From Sedimentimonas flavescens (GTDB taxonomy: Bacteria > Pseudomonadota > Alphaproteobacteria > Rhodobacterales > Rhodobacteraceae): a stretch of DNA of 64,000 bases. The notes below the pieces were generated by a model that had not been told where the DNA came from, made no database searches, and saw only the letters and a list, made by a program, of their open reading frames with translations. The translations under genes and the position numbers were made by a program. Below are positions 47,797 through 56,695 of the stretch, piece after piece. Position 1 is the first letter of the stretch; each line of letters starts with the position of its first letter. The stretch is taken from assembly GCF_019264375.1 (NCBI RefSeq), contig NZ_JAHVAI010000003.1, positions 90,312 to 154,311 on the forward strand. The letters run 5' to 3'.

Positions 47797-48054
47797 GCGC
47801 GCCTCCCGCAGAGCATTTTCTTGAACTACGGGCAACCTGTAGCGCGACCGTGCGCAAGGTTCAGTCGCGGGGCCTTCAGGGTGGTTGCTTGGGGCTATCG
47901 ATCGGCGGGCGAGCGCTTAGCAGCACAGGTTTGGCGGGACTTCCTGAGGCGGAACTGCGATTGGCGCCTCGCGCAGGGCTAAGATCTGCACGGCTGACCA
48001 CGTGAAGCACGGCCCTCATCTCGTGGGGCCGACGCCCGATCGCGGGGCGATGGA

Positions 48055-51000
48055 TCAAAACGTCAGACGCGCCGAGACCTTCAGCAGATCCCGTTCCAGT
48101 CGAGTGGCGACAAGCTCCCCCGATTGGGCGCGGGCAATCTTGAGGCCCTGCTCCATCAGCGCGCGGGCGGCGTCTGGATCGCAGTCGCGCTCGAAGTTCA
48201 GATGCGCTTCCAGGCGGTACAGCTCTCCGGCGAAGCGCAGATCTCCGCCATCGGAAATGGCGCGTGCATGATCGAGCGCCCATGCGACATCGCGCCAGCG
48301 ACCGGCCTTGGCGCAGGCCTCGGCATAAAGCAGATACCACCAGTTGCCAAAAGCCTTGACCGTGATCAGGCGCTCGACTCCCTCGCGCGCTCTGGCCAGG
48401 CCTTCATCAACCCCGCCCTCGCGGGCGCGCAGGAGTCCGACGAACAAGTCGCGATAGCCAACCCAGTTCGGCAGGGAGTGCTGGGCCATCAGCGCCTCAA
48501 GCTCGGCAATATAGCCCTTGGTCAGGTCGTGGCGGCCGAGGAACTCGGAATGCATCGAGACGAAAACAAGTATATGCCCGCTGTCATGGACCCGCCGCAT
48601 CGTGCGGGCGTAATCGAACATGCGATTGCGCCAGCTCTCGGCATTGGCGGTGTCGCCTTTCAGCAGATAGGCCTCGGACAGGCCCAGCATAACCATCGTG
48701 ACATGGTCCGAATGTCCCTGTCGCATCATCTCGCCGTGCTGCTCGGGGTCGAAAAGCGCCATGAACGCAAGGTAGTGATGCAGCGCCTGGTCGATCTCGC
48801 CTACGAAAAGAAATGAGGTGGCGCACATGCGATGGGCGAAGAGCCGGTCGATATCGGATCCCTCGGCGGCGACCTCATGCGCTTGTCGCGCAAGTTGCAG
48901 GGCCGCGCGCCACTCGTTTCCGCTTCCAAGATGAACCCAACGTGCCTGCAACGCCGGGATAAGCTTGTCAGAGTCGCCCAGTTGCTTGCTGAGGCGGATG
49001 GCGTGCTCGGTCTGCTCGGAGGCACCTAGCGACTGGTAGCCGGAAACGCAGATCATCGCGCTGAGCAGATTCAGGCGGATTTCAAGCTCATCTGAATCGC
49101 GCTGCCTTGAGGGCTCGGCCAGGGTGATCTCGGCCAGCGCCTTCGAGAAGAAGGCCGAGGCTTCGGCATAGGCGGATCGCTGGAAGGCGCGACGACCAGC
49201 ACGCAGCCACTGTGCCGCCGCCGGGATATGGGCGCCGGCATTGGCGTGCTGCATCGCGATGATATGCGGTTGCTTGTCGGCGATTTCGACAAATTGCGTC
49301 GTCAGAACTTCTGCGATGCGCGCATGAAGCGCAGGTCGTTGTCGTTTCAGTAGCAGGTCATAGGCGGCCTCGCGCACCAGGGTGTGCTGGAAGCGGACCA
49401 CATCGCCATAGGCGTTCTTCCCGGGGATGAGAATCTCGGCCTCGATCAACTCCTCAATGGCGGAGCGGGCGGTGTCGGCGGGCACGTCGGAGACCGCTAT
49501 GAGCAGGGCGACGGGAAATTCACGCCCGATCGCGGCGCCAAGACAGGCGATGCGGCGGCCTTGGGTCAGCCGATCAAGGCGCGCCTGAAGCGCCTGTGAC
49601 AACGTCACCGGAACATGTTCCGGCGCAGAACCCGCCGCACCAGCGCCCACGGCCTCGAAATAACCGCGCGCCAGTTCCTCGGCAAAGGTTGGCACGCCGT
49701 CCGAGCGTGCGACAATAGTTGCAAGCGCCTCGTCACTGATCGGGCGATCGGCTGCGACGGCCTTTACCAGTTCGGCGACCTCGGCTCCGTTCAGGCGGCC
49801 CAACGCGATGACCTCGGCCTGCGGCGGCTCGAGCCAGGCTTTGTGCAGACCGGAGCCTGCGGTAACAACCACGACCGTCCCGGCGTTTGCCATGGCCTCC
49901 CGGTTGCGCTCTAGCAGTTCGGAGCTGGAGGGGTCGAGCCACTGCGCATCCTCAACGATCACATGCGCCGAGGGCGCAGCCATCGCAACAAGCAACTGTC
50001 CAAGCAGGGCCATAAGCCGGTTGCGGATCTCCTGCCCGCCCATGGCGGCTAAAGGGCCATCCGTCTGCGCTTGCCGGCCAAGCAACATGCACAGCAGGGC
50101 AATGCGCTCCTCCTCGGGTTCGAGAAAGGCCGAGAGAAACTCGCCGATCCTTGCGCGGCTCTGCTCCCGGTCGTCATCCGCACGTAGTTGGCACGCCGCT
50201 TCGAGTAGGTAGCGTATCGGCTCGAACGGCACATCGACGCCGTAGGGCGAGCATTGGATGATCATGGCGCGCCGCCCTTCGGGGCAGAAGGCCGAGACAG
50301 CCCGGCGTGCGAGGCGCGATTTGCCGATACCAGATTCCCCAGTCACCACCAACGTTTGGCTGCGCTTGTCGCGCAGTGCCGCCGAAAGTCGCGCCAACTC
50401 TGCCGCGCGCCCCACGAAAATGCTGCTGCCGCGATTGGATCGCAGGGCGTCAAAGCGGCTGGTGCGCATATTGCGCCCGATGACCTGCCAGACGGGGACC
50501 GGCTCGGCGATGCCCTTGAGCCGGTGCGCCCCCAGATCGGCGCAATCGAAAACCTTGCCGATCAAATCGTGGGTCTGCGCCGAGATGACGATGGTGCCGG
50601 GGTGCGCGAGGGTCTGAAGCCGGGCGGCAAGGTTCGGTGTTTCACCGATTGCGCTGTCATCGAGAAGGGCAGCACCCGCATCATGTGCGCCCACGACGGT
50701 CAGGCCGGTCGCAATCCCGATGCGCGCCTGCACGCGCCGCCCCGCCAGTGTAGGAAGCTTCGAAACTCTCTCCAGCGCGGCAAGTCCGGCGGCCACGGCG
50801 CGCTCAGCGTCATGCTCGGATGCGGTCGGATAGCCGAATGTCGCCATGACCCCATCGCCGAGGAACTTGGCCACATAGCCGCCAAGTGGGCGGATCGCGG
50901 CCTCCAGCGCGCGCCGAAACAGCGAGATGAAGTCGATATAGTCCTCGGGATCGCTGGCAGCGGCGAGCGATGTCGAATCCACCAGATCGCAAAACAGCAC

Positions 51001-51231
51001 CGTCAGGAGCCGCCGTTCGGCCTCGTGCGGCGTCGCTGCCATAGCCTTGATGGAGGACAGCATCCGCCGCCGATGCCCGACCGAGGTGACGCCGATCTCG
51101 CGCAGATCCTCGGTGGTCAGTTGCGGCAGGACGGAGCAATCGACATCGTTGGCGCGGAATGCCTCGGTGTACTGCGCGAGCCCGAGGGCCGTCAGCCATT
51201 CCTCGATATCCGCGCCGTTCTCCTGGCTCAT
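48055..51231 (-). CDS. SAM domain / class III adenylate cyclase / AAA ATPase / TPR protein
   Basis: A 1058-residue signalling protein. A SAM domain opens it (IEEWLTALGLAQYTEAFRAN, about residues 9-70). A class III nucleotide cyclase follows with the metal-binding FCDLVDST (about 82) and GDGVMATFG (about 128). An STAND-like ATPase has Walker A VTGESGIGKSRLARR (about 300) and Walker B VIVEDAQWLD (about 427). TPR-like helical repeats fill about 640-1058 (QWLRAGRRAFQRSAYAEASA, and others). Such proteins are thought to link a ligand-sensing ATPase/TPR to cAMP production. It begins nine bases after the flavin oxidoreductase gene's end, on the same strand, so the two are likely co-transcribed. Confidence 0.88.
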   Translation of the reverse strand: MSQENGADIEEWLTALGLAQYTEAFRANDVDCSVLPQLTTEDLREIGVTSVGHRRRMLSSIKAMAATPHEAERRLLTVLFCDLVDSTSLAAASDPEDYIDFISLFRRALEAAIRPLGGYVAKFLGDGVMATFGYPTASEHDAERAVAAGLAALERVSKLPTLAGRRVQARIGIATGLTVVGAHDAGAALLDDSAIGETPNLAARLQTLAHPGTIVISAQTHDLIGKVFDCADLGAHRLKGIAEPVPVWQVIGRNMRTSRFDALRSNRGSSIFVGRAAELARLSAALRDKRSQTLVVTGESGIGKSRLARRAVSAFCPEGRRAMIIQCSPYGVDVPFEPIRYLLEAACQLRADDDREQSRARIGEFLSAFLEPEEERIALLCMLLGRQAQTDGPLAAMGGQEIRNRLMALLGQLLVAMAAPSAHVIVEDAQWLDPSSSELLERNREAMANAGTVVVVTAGSGLHKAWLEPPQAEVIALGRLNGAEVAELVKAVAADRPISDEALATIVARSDGVPTFAEELARGYFEAVGAGAAGSAPEHVPVTLSQALQARLDRLTQGRRIACLGAAIGREFPVALLIAVSDVPADTARSAIEELIEAEILIPGKNAYGDVVRFQHTLVREAAYDLLLKRQRPALHARIAEVLTTQFVEIADKQPHIIAMQHANAGAHIPAAAQWLRAGRRAFQRSAYAEASAFFSKALAEITLAEPSRQRDSDELEIRLNLLSAMICVSGYQSLGASEQTEHAIRLSKQLGDSDKLIPALQARWVHLGSGNEWRAALQLARQAHEVAAEGSDIDRLFAHRMCATSFLFVGEIDQALHHYLAFMALFDPEQHGEMMRQGHSDHVTMVMLGLSEAYLLKGDTANAESWRNRMFDYARTMRRVHDSGHILVFVSMHSEFLGRHDLTKGYIAELEALMAQHSLPNWVGYRDLFVGLLRAREGGVDEGLARAREGVERLITVKAFGNWWYLLYAEACAKAGRWRDVAWALDHARAISDGGDLRFAGELYRLEAHLNFERDCDPDAARALMEQGLKIARAQSGELVATRLERDLLKVSARLTF

Positions 51232-51240
51232 TGAGTGACC

Positions 51241-52872
51241 TCAGAGCGCAAGCCGGATTGGTTGTGCGCCCCCGACCTCGTCGATCGGAAGCGCGAGAGC
51301 CGCCAAGATATCGGCGGGGATCTCGTCGGGCCCGGGCGTCTCGTCGCTCAGGGGCACCGGCACCTCCTGTGCGAAGCGGAAGGAGTGCCCGGGATCGTAT
51401 TTCTGGCGCACTTTCTTCAACCCCGGCAGGGCAGATTTCCAGTAGTTATGCGGATAGTCCGGCACGCTGATGCTGGGATAGTTCTGATAGACGCCGCCAT
51501 TCCAGAAACGCTCTATCAGCTGGATCCAATCATGCATGAAGGCCTCGGCCGCCGCGCGGTCGCCGGGCATGTACCAAAAGACATCCAGCACAGCGTCGTA
51601 CAGCACATCGCGATGCACGAAAGCACTGTTTTCAAGCGGGTAAGAGGCGATCTTGCCACCATAGACCTCCAGATACATGTAGGACATGGTGTTGGGCGAT
51701 TTCGTGGTGAAGAAGGTTAGGACCTCGATCCACTCGGCCGCGGACAGATCCTTGGCGACATACCGAGAGGCCTTGTCCTCGTTCGGCATGCCATGCGCGA
51801 CGATGGGCTGATCCTGCGGGTCGTTCAGCAGCGCATCCAGAACCTCCATATAGGTGCCGGTCTTCGTCCATTGCACCGTCGCGCCGGGCATCGCCGCCAG
51901 AGGCTTCATCGAGGCAATCGCGTCTTGCGGGTTGCCCACCCACAGGCCGCGCACCATGAAGACGTAACCGGGCGTGGGCATCGGCACGCCCTTTTGTAGC
52001 TCGGTCTGATAGACGATCAGGACCTGGAGCGTCAGCGCATCTCCGTAAACCCCGTTCGGCCCCATGTAGTCGCGCTGAAGCCGCAGCATGACATCGGCCG
52101 CCTGCGCGATCTGCGCAGGGGTCTCGAGTGTCCATGCGAGCGCCCATCCCGTGACCTGCTTCAGCGGGTAGAGATGGTAGACCACTTCGAGCAGGATCCC
52201 GAAATTGCCGCCCGTGCCGCCGCGCATCGCCCACCACAGATCGCGGTTCTGGTTGGGTGTGGCGATGATGATCCGGCCATCCGCCAGCATCACCTTCATA
52301 GACAGGACGTTGTCGCAGTTCATCCCGAAGCTGGCGGAGGTGAACCCCAGCCCGCCCCCCTGCACGAAGCCGCCGACGCGGACCGTGTCGCATTCGCCGC
52401 TTGGCACGTGCAGGCCATAAAGCGCGAGCGCCCGGTTGAGGCGCGCGAAATCACAGCCAGCGCCGACCGTGGCGGTCTTCATCGCGGGATCGACGACGAC
52501 ATGGTCGAGCCCTTTGACGTCGATCAGAACGCCGTAGCCCGCAGAAAACCCGGCGGTGCAATGCCCACCCGAACGGATGGTAAAGGGCATGGTCCCGCGC
52601 TTGCCGATCTGAAGCGCGATCCCGACGTCACTTTCGCTTTCGCAATAGATGATGACGCAGGGCGCGGGGTTGAAGACGGGGTTCGTGAGCAGCCGATCGG
52701 TATCGTAGCTCGGGTCTCCGGGCATCACGATTCTGCCCACCATGGCCGATTGCGCGGCCTTCAGCGCCTCGCGCGTCAGGCCAAGCTGGGTAAAAACTGC
52801 CTCGGGATGGGTGTCCCAAAGGCTGAAAATGGCTGCGTCGGTCGTGCGCTTGTAGGAATGGTTCTTGGGCAT
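51241..52872 (-). CDS. FAD-linked oxidoreductase, berberine-bridge (BBE) type
   Basis: A 543-residue flavoenzyme of the PCMH/VAO superfamily. The FAD domain has TIRSGGHCTAGFSAGYG (His about 102) and PSGECDTVRVGGFVQGGGLG (Cys about 160), the two residues that give bicovalent 8-alpha-histidyl/6-S-cysteinyl FAD. The C-terminus has the BBE motif (YQNYPSI, then YPHNYWKSALPGLKKVRQKY with DPGHSFRF). It would oxidise an alcohol, sugar or alkaloid-like substrate with O2 as acceptor. No signal peptide is visible. The downstream cyclase gene is nine bases away. Confidence 0.85.
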   Translation of the reverse strand: MPKNHSYKRTTDAAIFSLWDTHPEAVFTQLGLTREALKAAQSAMVGRIVMPGDPSYDTDRLLTNPVFNPAPCVIIYCESESDVGIALQIGKRGTMPFTIRSGGHCTAGFSAGYGVLIDVKGLDHVVVDPAMKTATVGAGCDFARLNRALALYGLHVPSGECDTVRVGGFVQGGGLGFTSASFGMNCDNVLSMKVMLADGRIIIATPNQNRDLWWAMRGGTGGNFGILLEVVYHLYPLKQVTGWALAWTLETPAQIAQAADVMLRLQRDYMGPNGVYGDALTLQVLIVYQTELQKGVPMPTPGYVFMVRGLWVGNPQDAIASMKPLAAMPGATVQWTKTGTYMEVLDALLNDPQDQPIVAHGMPNEDKASRYVAKDLSAAEWIEVLTFFTTKSPNTMSYMYLEVYGGKIASYPLENSAFVHRDVLYDAVLDVFWYMPGDRAAAEAFMHDWIQLIERFWNGGVYQNYPSISVPDYPHNYWKSALPGLKKVRQKYDPGHSFRFAQEVPVPLSDETPGPDEIPADILAALALPIDEVGGAQPIRLAL

Positions 52873-53065
52873 GGCGGGCCACCGTTTCGAATGAGCGGGG
52901 TTTCTGAAAAAAGAACGTCGAACGCGGAAAAGCCGCGCCGGGCGCTGCGGAACACATTCAGCAGAGTGTGTTGGAACGCTTAACGGATTTCAAACCTTTT
53001 CCTGATTCATCGCTCATGGCCGCCCCCGATGCGCCTGACAAATCAGGGTCAGAGAGGGGAGGGCC

Positions 53066-53440
53066 TCAGACCGCCCAGACTGCGACGATGCATATATAGG
53101 TCAGTTGGTGCAGCAACTGGTCTGCACCCAGGGAGTACCAATATGCGCTGTCGCTTGGCGTCAGGAGTCTAAGAGCGGTCAGCCGCTCTTTGCCCCAGTC
53201 TATGTGGTAGTGAACGAGGGCTTCGATCAGCATCGTCAGGGCAATCGCCTTGCCAGCCACTCCGAGGTACAGCAAAATCGGGAGTGTCAGGGCGACGTGC
53301 ACAGCCACATGCAAGAGCCCGGCCGGATGGCCATATTTGCCCTTGTCCACCACCATCCGGCGGGATTGTAGCAAGAAATCCGCGATGTAGTGCTTGAGCT
53401 GAAATAGCGCCACCGCGATCAGAATGTGACTGGCTGACAA
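53066..53440 (-). CDS. DUF3307 membrane protein
   Basis: A 124-residue protein of the DUF3307 family: FQLKHYIADFLLQSRRMVVD and GLLHVAVHVALTLPILLYLG, then HYHIDWGKERL and LGADQLLHQLTYICIVAVW. His and Asp residues lie in the membrane segments (HYIAD, HVAVH, DQLLHQ), a regular trait of the family. Start is a TTG at 53440 with AAGG nearby. The function of the family is not known. It lies between the flavin oxidoreductase and the Crp/Fnr gene, all on the minus strand but with gaps near 200 bases. Confidence 0.8.
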   Translation of the reverse strand: MSASHILIAVALFQLKHYIADFLLQSRRMVVDKGKYGHPAGLLHVAVHVALTLPILLYLGVAGKAIALTMLIEALVHYHIDWGKERLTALRLLTPSDSAYWYSLGADQLLHQLTYICIVAVWAV

Positions 53441-53634
53441 TCGCCTTACTCCGATACTCAGAACAGCCTAGGTGCGAAAAAGCTGCGAGGCAATGAAATC
53501 CGGGGCTTCGCGGCCGGAGGCAGCGGACAATCGCTAAAGGCGCGCACGATTCAAAACTCACTACATGGTCAATCAGGTGAGTGTTGTCCGCGCCGGGGAT
53601 GCGCCCTGTTCCCTGGGGAATAGATGACGCGAAG

Positions 53635-54363
53635 TTATCCGTTCCCGTGCACCGGATCGCGCTCGGCAACCTCTGTCAATTCGGCGACGCGGCAGATCAG
53701 CAGCTTTTCCTTGCGCGTGACAATGCCCTCGGCCACGAGGCTGTTCAGGGCGCGATTGACCTTGGGCCGACTGGCGCCAAGCATCGCCGCGATGTCGCCC
53801 TGCGTCAGATCGAACGGGAGTTCCGCCACGGCTTCGATCCGGGTGCCATGGTGTTGGCGCAGCATGGCCAGCAGGAACCGCGCGAAGCGCGCCTGCAAAT
53901 CGTAAAGCGCCAGCGCCTCCAGCTTGTCGTTGGTTTCGCGCAGCAGCAGCGAAAGATAACGTGCTGCGGCCAGCGGCACGTCCGGGTGTCGCGCGCAAAG
54001 CGCGAGGTAGTCGCGGCGGTGCAAGGTCAGGCCGCACAGTTCCTGAAGGGTCGTGCAGTCGGAGGAACGCGGCTCTCCATCGATCACCGACATCTCGCCC
54101 ACGCACTCGCCCGGCAGCGCATCGCGCAGCACGAGTTCGCGCCCATGCGGCGTCGCCAGCGTCAACCGGACCCGGCCAGCGGTGACGATGATCATGTAGT
54201 CGCCCGCATCGCCGCGCTGAAAGATCGTCGATCCCGGTGCCCATTTGCGTGGCAGCAGGCGCTCGTCGATCTGCGCAACGATTTCGGCGCCGAGCCCCTC
54301 AAATAGGGGGAGGCGCTCGATGATCCTGCGTCGCTCGTCGGAACCCAGACTATCCATTTCCAC
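53635..54363 (-). CDS. Crp/Fnr-family transcriptional regulator
   Basis: A 242-residue regulator. The cyclic-nucleotide-binding jelly roll (about residues 20-140) includes ERLLPRKWAPGSTIFQRGDA and LRDALPGECVGEMSVIDGEP. A Crp-type winged helix follows, with LTQGDIAAMLGASRPKVNRA (about 186-205) as the DNA-reading part. The cAMP pocket motif GEMSVIDGEPRSS resembles the GExxLxxxxxRSA of CRP, so it may bind cAMP; there is no N-terminal Cys cluster as in FNR. The neighbouring cyclase gene makes a cAMP link attractive but unproven. Confidence 0.9.
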   Translation of the reverse strand: MEMDSLGSDERRRIIERLPLFEGLGAEIVAQIDERLLPRKWAPGSTIFQRGDAGDYMIIVTAGRVRLTLATPHGRELVLRDALPGECVGEMSVIDGEPRSSDCTTLQELCGLTLHRRDYLALCARHPDVPLAAARYLSLLLRETNDKLEALALYDLQARFARFLLAMLRQHHGTRIEAVAELPFDLTQGDIAAMLGASRPKVNRALNSLVAEGIVTRKEKLLICRVAELTEVAERDPVHGNG

Positions 54364-54723
54364 TCACGTCAGCTGCTCTGCTTGTTTCTGCGCCACCTGC
54401 GCCATGTCCCGCAAGAGAGAAGAGGTGAACCCCATGGGCGGCCTGAGCTTAACAAGCCACGTCTTCGGGGCCCCGTCAGCAAAAAATTGACCCTACGTTA
54501 CCTGAGAAACAGCCTGTGGCTGAGACTCGGCGCATCTTCGTCTGGTCAAGAGTTACTTCCCGTAATGTAAGGCGCCCGCGCGGCAATCAATCAAGAACGC
54601 GCCTTCGCGCCTCGTCACCCGGCTTCGATTGTGCAGGGAGCACCGCGACAGACCGCCCCTGATAGCCTGCCTTATCCAAGAGCAGGAAGCGATACGTCAT
54701 ACCTACTGCAAGGGAGAACACAA
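54364..54723. other. Divergent intergenic region of 360 bases
   Basis: No gene is supported. It should hold promoters for the minus-strand Crp/Fnr gene and the small plus-strand gene. I saw no clear Crp- or Fnr-type palindrome and no strong hairpin. Confidence 0.35.
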
Positions 54724-55047
54724 ATGTCGATCCTAAACGCGCACCATCACTCTTCTTGGCCGATGATTGCCCTTATCGGCTCTGCGGCCGCCTTGGCGAT
54801 GCTGCTGACCTTCGATCCCGGCGCGCTGAAGTTTTCGGATGACGGCGGTCCGATCCGGGCTACGGCCGTCTCGCCGTCGGGCGCATCCGCCGCGGATGGC
54901 GCCACCGCGACAGCACTCGATTTTGTGGTCAGCGGCAGCCCGAACCACCGCGTTCTCACGCCGCGGTCCGAAATGACGATGACTGCAGCGAGCATGGATG
55001 TTGGCCCGCCGCGCCGCAGCTATGCGGTCCATGTGCCGCCGAAGTAA
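54724..55047 (+). CDS. Small exported or membrane-anchored protein
   Basis: A 107-residue protein with one N-terminal hydrophobic segment (SWPMIALIGSAAALAMLLTF, about residues 11-30) and a low-complexity Ala/Ser/Gly-rich remainder outside the membrane. There is no lipobox. AGGGAG lies eight to ten bases before the ATG, which fixes the start. I do not recognise the family. It stands alone, followed by a long non-coding stretch. Confidence 0.6.
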   Translation: MSILNAHHHSSWPMIALIGSAAALAMLLTFDPGALKFSDDGGPIRATAVSPSGASAADGATATALDFVVSGSPNHRVLTPRSEMTMTAASMDVGPPRRSYAVHVPPK

Positions 55048-55671
55048 GAATGCAGCGCGGTCGCAGCTTCTTGTGCGCGGCCGCCCCATCCCGATGGTTT
55101 GGTTGGCCCGCGAGGCCCGGATAGTGCTCCGGTCTTCGTGGGCCGACCCGTGAAGTGCATCGGGCGGCAAGGTGGCCGTTCGCTCCCGGGCGGCAAGGTG
55201 TTTTGGCCATTCTCCTCAAATGGCTGAAGATCGAGGTTCAGGCTAATTGCAGGAAATCTCAGAAAAATGCGCCTTATGTTCCCCAAGGAACAGACCTGCC
55301 GACCCGATGTGCCCCAAATGAGGGTGTCAGATCGGGGTTTGACGGCGGCCACGCCGGAGATCCCCCGAATTGTCCGTTGGTAGTTCGTGAGTGTTTACCT
55401 ACTTCCCATTCCCTGGTGGGGTCGCAATTGCGGCGATCCTCGTGGGCGAGCCGTTATTTCCTTTCAGCATGATTGAATAGTTCCAGGCTCGCCCACGGTT
55501 TTTCTCCTTAAGGCACGCGGGCGGGCGTGCAGGGGCATGTGCATTCCTCCCGGTACTCGCCTTGTCGGTCGAGCCGATCCGCTACTTGCAGGAGAACTGC
55601 GCCGTGCGAAGGTGCTTGAGCCCAAGCGGGCTTCGTGGTGCTATCCGGCGCAGGTTAGGGGCAGGGGCGCG
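55048..55671. other. 624-base non-coding stretch with a long inverted repeat
   Basis: No frame here is convincing. It contains a direct repeat CGGGCGGCAAGGTG at 55161 and 55187. The 12-bp inverted repeat at 55441-55497 is listed separately. It could hold an unannotated small RNA as well as the promoter of the LysR gene. Confidence 0.4.
55441..55505 (+). terminator. 12-bp perfect inverted repeat followed by T-run
   Basis: CGTGGGCGAGCC (55441-55452) and GGCTCGCCCACG (55486-55497) are perfect inverse copies 33 bases apart, with GTTTTTCTCC immediately after. This reads as a terminator with a long, possibly structured loop. The nearest upstream gene ends 400 bases earlier, so it may close a non-coding transcript. 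Confidence 0.5.
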
Positions 55672-56574
55672 ATGGCCTTCACACTGAAGCAGCTTCGATA
55701 TTTCGTGGCGGTGACCGAGGCAGGCACGGTCTCGGGCGCGGCCCATGCGCTGGCGATTTCGCAATCGGCAGTGACCGAGGCGATCCGCGAGCTTGAGGCC
55801 GATCTGGGTGTGACGCTGTTCGATCGCCACCCGCGCGGCCTCGATATCACGCAAAAGGGCCACCAGTTCCTGCGCCATGCGACGGGCATCCTGAGCAATG
55901 TCTCGGACGCGCGGCACGCGCTTTCGACCGAGGCCGAGGACATTACCGGCACGTTGCATATCGGGGTGACTTCGCTGGTGGCGGGCTATGTGCTGTCGGA
56001 CATTCTGGCGCGGTTCCGGCGCGCCAATCCGAAGGTCGAGGTGAATGCGGTCGAAGATAGCGGCGATTACCTTGAGCACCTTCTGGTCGGCGGCGAGCTG
56101 GACGTGGCCGTGATGGTCACCTCGAACATGCGCGACCGCATGGCGCTGCAAACCGAGATCATCGACGTCTCTCCCTATCAGCTGTGGTTGCCAAACGGGC
56201 ATGACCTGAGCACGCGCACCTCGGTCTCGATTGGCGATCTGATCGACGAACCGATGATCATGCTGCGCGTCGATGAGATCGAGGAGGCTACGCGCAAGCT
56301 ACTGTCGGCCTTTGGCGCCCGGCCACGCGTGGCCTTCCGCACGCGCTCGGTCGAGGCGGTGCGTTCGTTGGTGGCGACGGGGGCGGGGATCGCGCTTTTG
56401 CCCGAGATGGTCTATCGCCGCTGGTCGCTGGAAGGCGACCGGATCGTGTCGCGCGACGTGTCCGGCAGCTTGCCGGTGGTGCAGGTCGGCGTGGTCTGGC
56501 GCAAGGGCGCGCCCCTGTCGCGCGCCGCGCGCGAGTTCGTTCTGGCTGCGCAAGTTCATAATAATGCGAAGTAA
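55672..56574 (+). CDS. LysR-family transcriptional regulator
   Basis: A 300-residue LysR regulator. The winged HTH is LKQLRYFVAVTEAGTVSGAA with LAISQSAVTEAIRELEADLG (about residues 4-45), followed by the linker helix and a periplasmic-binding-like effector domain (TGTLHIGVTSLVAGYVLSDI onward). The start at 55672 is chosen because AGGGG precedes it and the HTH then starts at the normal place. It lies 120 bases upstream of a polyamine-type ABC operon on the same strand and probably regulates it, in the place taken by the MocR-type YdcR in E. coli. Confidence 0.92.
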   Translation: MAFTLKQLRYFVAVTEAGTVSGAAHALAISQSAVTEAIRELEADLGVTLFDRHPRGLDITQKGHQFLRHATGILSNVSDARHALSTEAEDITGTLHIGVTSLVAGYVLSDILARFRRANPKVEVNAVEDSGDYLEHLLVGGELDVAVMVTSNMRDRMALQTEIIDVSPYQLWLPNGHDLSTRTSVSIGDLIDEPMIMLRVDEIEEATRKLLSAFGARPRVAFRTRSVEAVRSLVATGAGIALLPEMVYRRWSLEGDRIVSRDVSGSLPVVQVGVVWRKGAPLSRAAREFVLAAQVHNNAK

Positions 56575-56579
56575 AATTC

Positions 56580-56602
56580 CGCTATCGGAAACACCGATAG
56601 CG
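56580..56602. promoter_or_regulatory. 9-bp hairpin between LysR gene and ABC operon
   Basis: CGCTATCGG and CCGATAGCG flank AAACA, starting six bases after the LysR stop. There is no T-run. It may be a weak terminator or an operator upstream of the transporter genes. Confidence 0.45.
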
Positions 56603-56695
56603 CCAACCAGATTATTGAATTTGTGAAATCGGTTCATCGCGCGCAGGCTCTGCGCCAAGGGAGTCGAAGCTCCCATGGCAACAGGGATGACGCTG

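Noticed and set aside
55155..55472. 105-codon frame upstream of the LysR gene
   Set aside because: No ribosome-binding site, low-quality composition and it runs into the inverted repeat; treated as non-coding.
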